Under the pieces are notes generated by a model that did no database searches, was not told the DNA's origin, and worked only from the letters and a program-made list of their open reading frames with translations. The translations under genes and the position numbers were made by a program. Positions 1 through 6,801 of a stretch of DNA of 21,076 bases are shown in pieces (the stretch's first letter is position 1; each line of letters begins with the position of its first letter). This stretch comes from Verrucomicrobia bacterium UBA1200 (GTDB lineage: Bacteria > Verrucomicrobiota > Kiritimatiellia > RFP12 > UBA1067), in assembly GCA_002309765.1 (NCBI GenBank), contig DBXY01000032.1:1-21076 (forward strand), given 5' to 3'.

Positions 1-119
1 GCGCCGCCGAGGGTGCCGGAGAGGTCTCGCCCCCACACGTTCACGGAGCGGCCGGGGAGCTTCACTTTTGTATTATTTGAATTGCCGCATTGAGCAATCA
101 AGCTGGCCATTTTTCTCAT
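1..119 (-). CDS. RHS-core gene, 5' end only (cut by the window edge)
   Basis: An open frame starts with ATG 1 nt after the TAA of the preceding gene and stays open to the edge (39 complete codons). After about 24 residues without clear homology it reads VNVWGRDLSGTLGGA. This matches the RHS-family block usually written as WG.DLSG..QGAGGVGGL, which lies upstream of the C-terminal RHS core. AGGAG stands 10 nt before the ATG, inside the last codons of the upstream gene, so coupled translation is likely. A second ATG lies at 110. It is the third RHS fragment in the window, and it enters the RHS repeat at an earlier point than the other two. Its length and C-terminal tip are unseen. The RHS assignment rests on one short motif. 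Confidence 0.6.
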   Translation of the reverse strand, partial: MRKMASLIAQCGNSNNTKVKLPGRSVNVWGRDLSGTLGG

Positions 120-120
120 A

Positions 121-1278
121 TTACTTGCTCTCCTTTTGATAAGTATGCAACGCATCATTGGTATTTACAATATTGTGTAGTCCAGAGGATTGTGTATTTA
201 AATATTTTAATTGCTGTTTGACTCCAAATGCTTCTTGTTCATTCCTTAACTTCGCCGTATGTAGCCAGTACCCGTGCATAACAAGTTCATCATAATCCCG
301 CCTTGAGATTTTAAATGTCAATATGTCATTGGTTAATTCGGCAAGCTGTTTTTTGATTTTAACATTTTCTTCCGACAAGCGTGCCAACTCCTGTTCAGCT
401 TCTTTAACTGATGTGCAAAAACGAGTACCATATACGGCAGGATAACGAACACCACTAGAAGTACGACTGTTAAAAGTTTCTTCAGGGTTCCATTTATGCA
501 GATAATGACTCACTTTTTTGCTTTTATTAAAGTAGTACAATACATTAGGAAAATATGTGGGAAAACATAACGACCATTCAGGTTTAATTGCACTTTTAAA
601 CTTTAAAGGAAAAATGTTTCCGCGGAGACTTTCAGGATAAACCACATAAAACCAAATAACTTTACAGTTAACGCCAAGCTTATCGCAATCCTGTGTTAAA
701 AATGGAAGTGCGCTGCCACTATCTAAGCTTTCATACGCCAACACGGATGCCACTACATTGGACGCGCCGCCAGAATGCGGAATTTCACTGAAACCATCCG
801 GCGCTGAAAGCGCAGACGCGCATTTTGCATCTCCTTGAATCAAGTGCTCATTTTTCGGCCGCGATTGTAAGTTCAGCATATTCGGGAAAAACAGGTGGTA
901 GGCCACTAACTCCGTTTGGGCGATACCCAATTTACTGTACAGGCTATTAGTATAAGAATCGTAATATCGGCAAAATTCCTTAACCTCGGCATCGCGCGAT
1001 TCAGGAGTGTCCACCTCTGTTAACTGGTGCAACACGTTAATCAATCGGAGGTTTCTGTTTTTCTGGTCAATAACAAGTCTCATGGTTTCTTTTGGCATAA
1101 ATAATTGCCGATGCCATAATGACTGTGCGCTCACCAATTGTATAGTGTCGGCAATCTGCCATTGTATGCGCATAAGGCAAAGATGCTCGCGTATGCAAAA
1201 AATAACAGCAAGCAGCAATATCGCCCCTAAAAAAAACCTGTTACGGAATAGTTTTGCAAAAACCCTCCGGATTCCCAT
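121..1278 (-). CDS. Membrane-anchored protein of unknown function (B2), paralogue of its upstream neighbour
   Basis: This 385-residue protein is not recognised. A basic N-terminus is followed by one hydrophobic segment (about residues 14-30), which fits an anchor with the bulk outside the cytoplasm. The middle aligns by eye with the preceding gene product: VVASVLAYES against IIASVMAFQT, and CKVIWFYVVYPESLRGNIF against CDAIWFYIIHPRRLKGEIF. A charged stretch near residues 290-320 (EAEQELARLSEENVKIKKQ) looks like a coiled coil. The start is supported by AGGGGA 6 nt upstream. The ATG overlaps the upstream stop (TAATG), and the stop lies 1 nt before the next RHS start. Sitting between two RHS genes, it could be an accessory or immunity protein of an RHS tip. 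That role is inference only. Confidence 0.75.
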   Translation of the reverse strand: MGIRRVFAKLFRNRFFLGAILLLAVIFCIREHLCLMRIQWQIADTIQLVSAQSLWHRQLFMPKETMRLVIDQKNRNLRLINVLHQLTEVDTPESRDAEVKEFCRYYDSYTNSLYSKLGIAQTELVAYHLFFPNMLNLQSRPKNEHLIQGDAKCASALSAPDGFSEIPHSGGASNVVASVLAYESLDSGSALPFLTQDCDKLGVNCKVIWFYVVYPESLRGNIFPLKFKSAIKPEWSLCFPTYFPNVLYYFNKSKKVSHYLHKWNPEETFNSRTSSGVRYPAVYGTRFCTSVKEAEQELARLSEENVKIKKQLAELTNDILTFKISRRDYDELVMHGYWLHTAKLRNEQEAFGVKQQLKYLNTQSSGLHNIVNTNDALHTYQKESK

Positions 1279-2489
1279 TACATTTCCCCTCCCGGAAGTT
1301 TTTGACAGCGCAAATCCTCGAGATTCATCATCTTGTGGTTAAACTCCTGCCACCGCACCCACCCGCTGTCCGGTTTAAGCATTCGTTTTTGCCCTTCGAG
1401 GATTTTAAGAGCATACAATCGCTGGCGTTTCATTTCGGACAAAACTCGATATTCATCTGTGCTTGACGGGTGATTAATCGCTGGGCTTCCATTTTCGTAT
1501 CCGCTCCGCAACGCATAAACATAAGATTCTATTTTTTCTAATTCGTCCGCAATGCGTTTCATTTCTCCAGATATCTCTTCCGCCGAGCAGCAACACAAAC
1601 TTCCTATCAGATTAGTGCGCTTAATGTTGCGCACACTTTCCCAAACAAGGAAGTCTTGGTTTGACGACGGCAACATCTCCGTAAAATCGCCCAAAGGGTT
1701 AAAAACATACAACCTTTTGGGATGATACACAGGGCTAACCAATCCGGTAAACGGCGATGGGCCATTATCCAGCGGCAACCTGAAAATCTCTCCTTTCAAA
1801 CGACGCGGATGGATTATGTAAAACCAAATCGCGTCACATTTGCCCTCTTCAATACACGATTCATCGCAGGTGAACCCGCATGGAATAATCGCATCCGAGG
1901 ATTTAGCTCTGGTTTGGAATGCCATGACTGAGGCAATGATATGCTGCGGCGAAGCCAAGCATGAGAACAAATTGCCATCATCTGCCAAGTAATTACCGCT
2001 GTAGCGTTCTTCTTTGTAATGTTCTGGCTTCTTGCGTGCCACTACCCCCATTATTTCAAGTACTAATCTTGGCTCTGCCAACGACACCATCGCCACATCG
2101 AAGCCATAAACAAACTTACAAAAAAGGCTATCTTCGCAGTTATCAACATATCTGTTCATCATTTCAAAGTGATTTTCGTCTGCCGCCCGCAAATTATCCG
2201 ACAGGCTCCCATCCAATGCAACACTGCTCATTTTATGTTTTACTACATATTCTATTGCCTCGTTATGCGCCAATCGTGCGTAGCGAGATTTCTGGGAAAC
2301 AAAATTTAAATCATAGGCTCCGGGGTTGATTTTCATTACATAATTTTTCAAATCGCAATTACATCGCAAAACTTCAACATGCTGGCCGATATAGTAGGCA
2401 ACTGCCAGCATCAAGGTAAATATGTAACCCCATTTAAGGATTAAGCCTCTATTTGCTAACATCTTCTTCTTTCTTGCCAAAGTTTTCAT
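1278..2489 (-). CDS. Membrane-anchored protein of unknown function (B1)
   Basis: The frame is open from 2612, but I chose the ATG at 2489 because GGGGAGG sits 9 nt upstream of it. Another ATG lies at 2462. From 2489 the product is 403 residues, with a lysine/arginine-rich start and one transmembrane segment at about residues 19-36. The rest is probably extracytoplasmic and cysteine-rich, including a CNC near the membrane and a later CCC. Near residues 310-325 there is a probable coiled coil. The core is paralogous to the next gene (IWFY.I/V.P..L.G.IF block). It overlaps the end of the preceding RHS gene by 41 nt, and its stop overlaps the next start by one base. Because it directly follows an RHS tip, an immunity-like role is possible, but no family is recognised. 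Confidence 0.75.
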   Translation of the reverse strand: MKTLARKKKMLANRGLILKWGYIFTLMLAVAYYIGQHVEVLRCNCDLKNYVMKINPGAYDLNFVSQKSRYARLAHNEAIEYVVKHKMSSVALDGSLSDNLRAADENHFEMMNRYVDNCEDSLFCKFVYGFDVAMVSLAEPRLVLEIMGVVARKKPEHYKEERYSGNYLADDGNLFSCLASPQHIIASVMAFQTRAKSSDAIIPCGFTCDESCIEEGKCDAIWFYIIHPRRLKGEIFRLPLDNGPSPFTGLVSPVYHPKRLYVFNPLGDFTEMLPSSNQDFLVWESVRNIKRTNLIGSLCCCSAEEISGEMKRIADELEKIESYVYALRSGYENGSPAINHPSSTDEYRVLSEMKRQRLYALKILEGQKRMLKPDSGWVRWQEFNHKMMNLEDLRCQKLPGGEM

Positions 2490-3285
2490 TCCAGAAGACC
2501 TCCCCGTTTTGTCCTTTTCGATAAACAAGTTTCTTTTTTGAATTCTTCTTGAGCTTGAATTCGTCAAAAGCTTCTTTGACCTCCCATCCACCTTTTGAAG
2601 TCCATATTTCAAATGTTATTTCATCACAAGCGCATGGTTCTTCCGTTAACTTTTTTATTATGTCCTTAAAAGATTCCAGCCCCATGGCATTCTTCACCCC
2701 ATGCAAGAACCTATGTTCCGCTTCATATTCATTATAATTCTCCAGGTTTTGGTCAAAAACATCAGATTTAACAAGATAATTATTATGTCCAATATCGCTA
2801 GCAACACCTGATAGCATGACATCGTCATGAAACGGGACCCTTGGCCATCTGTTGTCTTCCTTATCCGGGTTGTTTGAATAAGGTCGACACCCCACCACGC
2901 CGCCATACCCGCAATTACATTCATCGAATTTCCATGTGTATGGATTACTTTTAACAGTATGCCCTAGTATAAGTATCGCATGGCATTTGGGTACGGTAAC
3001 CTCCTTCAACCCCAGCGGGTCGTACCCGTTCACCGGGTCGTTGCCGCAGTAGGCGTAGAGGTTGTGGCCGCCGCGCTCGAAGATCGGGTCCTGCGACAGC
3101 CAGCGGCCCGTATCCGGGGCGTATTCGCGGTACGCGAAACGGTAGGTGTTAAGCACCTCGTTGTAGGGCTTGGTGGAGAACCGGTAGTCGAAGTCCTGTC
3201 CGGTGTGGGATACGACATACGCCGACAAATTGCCAAAGCGTTTCTGGCTTAAAGGTTTATAGGTAAAAATTCCGTTGCAAGGCAT
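2449..3285 (-). CDS. Short RHS-core protein with variable C-terminal tip (RHS gene 1)
   Basis: The protein begins within an RHS repeat (RFGNLSAY...TGQDFDYRFSTK). It then carries the standard RHS-associated core: YREYAPDTGRWLSQDPI, LYAYCGNDPVN, and the DPLGL boundary at about residues 85-89 from this start. In the family DPxG marks the edge between the conserved shell and a variable tip, often a toxin. The tip here is about 190 residues, unrecognised, with CNC and CAC motifs and a Lys/Glu-rich end. I chose the ATG at 3285 because GGAG lies 6 nt upstream. ATG codons at 3303 and 3300 are in frame without a good site. It has no N-terminal secretion signal and lacks almost the whole RHS repeat shell, so it is an orphan or cassette form. 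It overlaps the next gene by 41 nt. Confidence 0.85.
   Translation of the reverse strand: MPCNGIFTYKPLSQKRFGNLSAYVVSHTGQDFDYRFSTKPYNEVLNTYRFAYREYAPDTGRWLSQDPIFERGGHNLYAYCGNDPVNGYDPLGLKEVTVPKCHAILILGHTVKSNPYTWKFDECNCGYGGVVGCRPYSNNPDKEDNRWPRVPFHDDVMLSGVASDIGHNNYLVKSDVFDQNLENYNEYEAEHRFLHGVKNAMGLESFKDIIKKLTEEPCACDEITFEIWTSKGGWEVKEAFDEFKLKKNSKKKLVYRKGQNGEVFWNENFGKKEEDVSK
3010..3192 (-). repeat. RHS-core direct repeat, copy 1 (183 bp)
   Basis: This segment matches 5130-5312 in the same orientation with 4 mismatches (3022, 3158, 3166, 3178). Three are synonymous and one changes NEVL to NAVL. GC is about 65%, clearly above the flanking tips. Identity ends at the FD codons on the 5' side and at the last G codon of DPLG on the 3' side. 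It is coding sequence, so this is a recombination-prone homology block rather than an independent element. Confidence 0.95.
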
Positions 3286-3308
3286 GACGTTCTCCACCAT
3301 CATAAAAA

Positions 3309-4421
3309 CTAATTTACAATAATTTTCTTCAAATAAATTTCTTTTAATTCATTATCTGCCTCCAAACGTTCCCACCCACGCATTATCTCCATGTCATCCT
3401 TGTTAAAAACCATGTTGGTGGTGAGCGTATAAACCACATTCGGTTCATTAATCCAATTCTTGGCTTTTTCCCTTGCATAAAATAGCGAATTGCTGTACCA
3501 ACGGTAAAGTTCCTTTTCTATTTCTGTAAGCCCTTTTAACCCTGCATATCTGGCCCTAAGCATTTCATAATCAGCTGCGTAGGGGGGCGGATTCGCGAAA
3601 GTTAACCTGCCGTCGCCGACAGCAGGAATCCCCATGAAATTTTGTCTTAAATGGAATTTGCACCATGGCCATTCTCTTTCCATGAAGCAATATTTCCCGT
3701 CAATCAAATATATGTCCGCCATCACTCCATTACGGTTAATTGAAAGAAATTTTTGGGTAACACCGTGTGAGACCTCAACCGGCGATATATCTTTAGAACT
3801 GTAAAAACCGGAAATTATACTGTACAGGTTAGTGTCACAATATCCACTTTTAACTTCCACCAGTTCATTCCCGACATATCTATGAGTCTTTTTATATTTT
3901 AATGGAACGAGTCTTGCCGGGCGCATTTTAGACCTTTTGAGAGAAAGCTTAATCTGGTATTTGTTGGGACTTAACAAAACGTACATGCAATCGTCAACTA
4001 TTCCGTAATGAAACAATAATCCTGAATGACTTTCTCCAACAAAGATTGACTCGTCGGAAAAAAAGAACTTGCCGGAATTATCGCAGTCGATAAACTCCCC
4101 TGCAATATTTTCTAAATACAGTGACACCACGGCATCATTGGTTATTTCTACCCAAAGTCTCTTTATCCCATTCCAATCGTAGCAAGCCAAATTGTCAAAC
4201 AAGTCACTTTCCCATATCCCGACTCGTTGCTGTAAAATTTCCGACAGAAACTTTTCGGAGAAAGACTCATATCCCTTTAGCCATCTTATATTATCATCAG
4301 TTTTACTAAAGTCACTTGTTAGATAACATTTTGCGCAAGACAAATCATCACGCAAAGTCTCTTTTGCCGACAATTGGAGAACAGAAACAATAACAATTGT
4401 AATCATTAATGACAAATTCAT
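3309..4421 (-). CDS. Secreted protein of unknown function (A2)
   Basis: The product is 370 residues and is not recognised. The frame is open from 4439, but the ATG at 4421 has AGGAG 7 nt upstream and begins a clean signal peptide (MNLSLMITIVIVSVLQLSA). It is a diverged paralogue of the gene at 5339-6511. Matching blocks are RVGIWESD / RVGVWVSD near residue 66, SIFVGESHSGLLFHY / SIFIGPKHSGWLFYY near residue 125, and a Pro-rich turn (ANPPPYAADYEML / TRHPPTMHFELTE) towards the C-terminus. It follows RHS gene 2 by 42 nt and ends 5 nt before the first ATG of RHS gene 1. Its position fits either a tip-specific partner of the upstream RHS protein or a co-exported partner of the downstream one. The sequence does not decide between them. 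Confidence 0.78.
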   Translation of the reverse strand: MNLSLMITIVIVSVLQLSAKETLRDDLSCAKCYLTSDFSKTDDNIRWLKGYESFSEKFLSEILQQRVGIWESDLFDNLACYDWNGIKRLWVEITNDAVVSLYLENIAGEFIDCDNSGKFFFSDESIFVGESHSGLLFHYGIVDDCMYVLLSPNKYQIKLSLKRSKMRPARLVPLKYKKTHRYVGNELVEVKSGYCDTNLYSIISGFYSSKDISPVEVSHGVTQKFLSINRNGVMADIYLIDGKYCFMEREWPWCKFHLRQNFMGIPAVGDGRLTFANPPPYAADYEMLRARYAGLKGLTEIEKELYRWYSNSLFYAREKAKNWINEPNVVYTLTTNMVFNKDDMEIMRGWERLEADNELKEIYLKKIIVN

Positions 4422-4463
4422 CCTATCGCTCCTAACCATGGTTAATAACTCATTAAAGGCATT

Positions 4464-5342
4464 TTAATTGTCAAACCCTCCCAATGTTAAATAAGCAAAA
4501 CTTCTGGGATTTTCTGCTTGTGATCTTGGAATGCCATTTTCATCAAGGCGGTCGTTGTGTTTATACCTCCAATTGCCAGTTCTATTATAAGAATCGGAAT
4601 CAAGTGAAGCACCTTTATCACAATTATATTTCAAAACTGCGTTAAACGAAGCTTTCGCAGGTGATTTGACCGGTTTGTTAGACGAATCATCGTAGTTGTC
4701 CAGATGCCTTTCCATATCATTTGCTTGGGTGCCAAAAGAATCGGATGACACCAGATTTCCATTGCTAGGCGAAAAGCCCCTTGAAAATCCTATCGTGGCG
4801 CTTATGCTTATCCATCCGCTGTAATTACTGTACGCAGGAAGCGAAGCTATCTCATAATGGTTTTTCATTTCATCGCCAGTATCAAAACGATACGGATACA
4901 TTTGATTAGACTTCTTGCCTGAAACATGGTAAGCAGATATAATTCTTTTATTTTCATTTTTGTCTCGCCCACTGTTTCCGTCACACGAGCATAAATGATA
5001 CTTAATAAATCTTTTAAGGAATATCGTACCACTAGACTCTTTGTCATCGAGTTCTATGAACACCGCCATCCAAAAATCACTGCTTGAAGAAAAACGCGGC
5101 GCATCGTTAGCTGGATAAACTGTAAATTTCCCCAGCGGGTCATACCCGTTCACCGGGTCGTTGCCGCAGTAGGCGTAGAGGTTGTGGCCGCCGCGCTCGA
5201 AGATCGGGTCCTGCGACAGCCAGCGGCCCGTATCCGGGGCGTATTCGCGGTACGCGAAACGGTAGGTGTTAAGCACCGCGTTGTATGGCTTGGTGGAAAA
5301 CCGGTAGTCGAAAACATTTATACATTCATTCGCTCTCTTCAT
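4464..5342 (-). CDS. Short RHS-core protein with variable C-terminal tip (RHS gene 2)
   Basis: The product is 292 residues. Only about ten residues (MKRANECINV) precede an abrupt entry into the RHS core at FDYRFSTKPYN. That is followed by APDTGRWLSQDPI, LYAYCGNDPVN and DPLG at about residues 68-71. The tip of about 220 residues shares nothing obvious with that of RHS gene 1. It has a CSCD motif, is rich in Ser/Asn/Tyr, and belongs to no family I recognise. Translation is probably coupled: the ATG overlaps the upstream stop as ATGA, and GAGGA lies 6 nt before it. There is no signal peptide and almost no RHS repeat shell. It is either a displaced tip module or a small tip protein used as such. 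The core is certain, the function unknown. Confidence 0.87.
   Translation of the reverse strand: MKRANECINVFDYRFSTKPYNAVLNTYRFAYREYAPDTGRWLSQDPIFERGGHNLYAYCGNDPVNGYDPLGKFTVYPANDAPRFSSSSDFWMAVFIELDDKESSGTIFLKRFIKYHLCSCDGNSGRDKNENKRIISAYHVSGKKSNQMYPYRFDTGDEMKNHYEIASLPAYSNYSGWISISATIGFSRGFSPSNGNLVSSDSFGTQANDMERHLDNYDDSSNKPVKSPAKASFNAVLKYNCDKGASLDSDSYNRTGNWRYKHNDRLDENGIPRSQAENPRSFAYLTLGGFDN
5130..5312 (-). repeat. RHS-core direct repeat, copy 2 (183 bp)
   Basis: This is the partner of the segment at 3010-3192, with an offset of 2120 bp and 179 of 183 bases identical. Here the RHS homology begins exactly at the repeat edge, whereas copy 1 continues further into RHS sequence on its 5' side. Copy 2 therefore has the shorter homology arm. 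The leucine usual after DPLG is replaced by lysine. Confidence 0.95.
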
Positions 5343-6511
5343 TTCTTATCCTCAACCGTGATAGACTTGTACATTTCGTCCAGCATTAATTGAAGCCATT
5401 CCCGCTCCTCATTATTAACAGTGATTATGTCGCCCAAAGGAGTCTTATACCCAAAATCATCTGGGGACAAACGCAATGGAGTAATCTTTTTAAATGCCAC
5501 CTGCCGCTTAATGTTCGGGAAAAGCCGCCAGCCTTCGATTGACCGGTCAAAGGCTTGCTTTTCAAACTGAACCTTTGAGGAAATACCTTTTAAGGGTTTG
5601 CCCAATTCTTTCCACCGCTCAGCAATCTGTTCTGTCAGTTCAAAATGCATAGTCGGCGGATGTCTGGTAAAGACGAGATCGCCGGACTGCGTCAATGTCC
5701 AAGCTCCAAACGGGCCAGCCTCCGATGTCATTAAACCAATCCCGGGAGGATAATCAAGTATTAGCCAATAGTACTTCTTTTTTTCTTTGTAAAACGTATG
5801 GGTGCGGTTATTGTTATCCTCCAATCCGGGAATCACCATAAACAACTCTTCATAATCGGTATCTTCGGGCGGCAAAGCTTCTCGACGGTACATCCCTGCG
5901 ATTTTCCGCGAAAGTTTCTCCCTTGATCGGTCATAAGCCCTCCAATTAAAATTTTTCAGCCACTCGGCGACGGTTGGATTCTGGTTGAAATCGGCCGCCA
6001 CATCTTCAGTTTTTGTAAAAGCAATCCTAGCTTGGATGCCGTGAGGGCTGAACAATGTGTACATACGGTTATCAGAGAGAGTATAATAAAACAACCACCC
6101 GCTGTGTTTAGGCCCAATAAAAATGGAATAGTCGGTAATAAAAGCCGGTTCGTCCCCAAGCGTCTGTTTGAAATTGCCATCGCCGTAACCAAGAAAGAGT
6201 CTGACATGTGAAGGTCCCGCGATTTCCAGTCTCAACCGATTTACACCTGACCATTCCGGAATGAACGAGAAATTTTGGTCATCGCTCACCCAAACGCCAA
6301 CGCGTTTGGCAAAGAGTTTGGCAAGCGCGTCCGCTTCCGGCACTTCGGAACGTTGTAACATGCGTGTAAGAGAAGGATGGTCGCACTTTTTAAAATCCGC
6401 AGTGAAAGTGGCCTTAACGGACAATAAATCCTCTCTGCCACTTTGCGCACCCGCCAATGGCGCAAAAGAGGTCACAACCGCAGCAAACACCACAATTTGA
6501 ACCTGTTTCAC
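5339..6511 (-). CDS. Secreted protein of unknown function (A1)
   Basis: The product is 390 residues, read from a GTG start that overlaps the stop of a 37-codon ORF (GTGA). It opens with a typical signal peptide (MKQVQIVVFAAVVTSFAPLA, cleavage near GAQ-S), so a periplasmic or exported product is expected. It is paralogous to the gene at 3309-4421 (RVGVW, SIFIGPKHSGWLFYY, MYTLFSPHG blocks), with low overall identity. No enzymatic motif is recognised, and lone aromatic-rich blocks suggest a beta-rich fold. Its last bases contain the ribosome-binding site of RHS gene 2, and the two genes overlap by 4 nt. It is the first full-length gene of the RHS cluster. No Shine-Dalgarno stands before the GTG, so coupling to the small ORF is likely. 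Confidence 0.75.
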   Translation of the reverse strand: MKQVQIVVFAAVVTSFAPLAGAQSGREDLLSVKATFTADFKKCDHPSLTRMLQRSEVPEADALAKLFAKRVGVWVSDDQNFSFIPEWSGVNRLRLEIAGPSHVRLFLGYGDGNFKQTLGDEPAFITDYSIFIGPKHSGWLFYYTLSDNRMYTLFSPHGIQARIAFTKTEDVAADFNQNPTVAEWLKNFNWRAYDRSREKLSRKIAGMYRREALPPEDTDYEELFMVIPGLEDNNNRTHTFYKEKKKYYWLILDYPPGIGLMTSEAGPFGAWTLTQSGDLVFTRHPPTMHFELTEQIAERWKELGKPLKGISSKVQFEKQAFDRSIEGWRLFPNIKRQVAFKKITPLRLSPDDFGYKTPLGDIITVNNEEREWLQLMLDEMYKSITVEDKK

Positions 6512-6621
6512 AATACCGGCACCATCGCTTCAAACATTTCTCTCTCTTCGTCAAAAAACGTCATAGCGGCACACATTAGAACCGTCACCAACCACACATA
6601 TCGCATTGTAATTTTATTCAT
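6508..6621 (-). CDS. Small 37-residue hydrophobic ORF at the head of the RHS cluster
   Basis: The ATG has GGAG about 6 nt upstream (GGTGGAGTGACA). The product starts MNKITMRYVWLVTVLMCAAM, which looks like a membrane segment or signal sequence, and ends with an acidic tail. Its TGA overlaps the GTG start of the next gene by 4 nt. This suggests a leader ORF that delivers ribosomes to a gene with no site of its own. It could equally be the remnant head of another secreted paralogue. Real translation is unproven. Confidence 0.4.
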   Translation of the reverse strand: MNKITMRYVWLVTVLMCAAMTFFDEEREMFEAMVPVL

Positions 6622-6801
6622 TGTCACTCCACCACCAGAAATGATAATTAATTACAATAGTTAACGAGAACCAATCCTAATTTATTGGGACTAAATTATA
6701 ATAATCTCATATTAAAGGTAAGCCTCTAGCACTCATCCCGCGTGCATGCAGGCCAACCACCTAACCACCGCACCACCCAACTTATAGGTAAGTGCAACAA
6801 A
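6622..6801 (-). promoter_or_regulatory. AT-rich intergenic region, probable promoter of the RHS cluster
   Basis: This 180-bp gap separates two minus-strand units. A perfect TATAAT on the minus strand (plus positions 6695-6700) could be a -10 box about 74 nt before the small ORF. No convincing -35 stands 16-18 nt upstream. The left half is strongly AT-rich and the right half is C/A-rich. I saw no terminator hairpin with a T tract for the upstream operon. Low confidence in the exact site. Confidence 0.3.

Noticed and set aside
2490..2612. N-terminal extension of the membrane protein B1
   Set aside because: The frame is open, but it lies wholly within the RHS gene 1 tip and the downstream ATG has a far better ribosome-binding site.
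2980..3252. Plus-strand ORFs opposite the RHS cores (also 5184-5393)
   Set aside because: They are antisense shadows of the GC-rich RHS core, with the same frame repeated at both copies and no independent start signal.
3010..5312. The 183-bp direct repeat as an insertion sequence or integron site
   Set aside because: It is in-frame RHS coding sequence, without terminal inverted repeats, a transposase or an attC-like fold.
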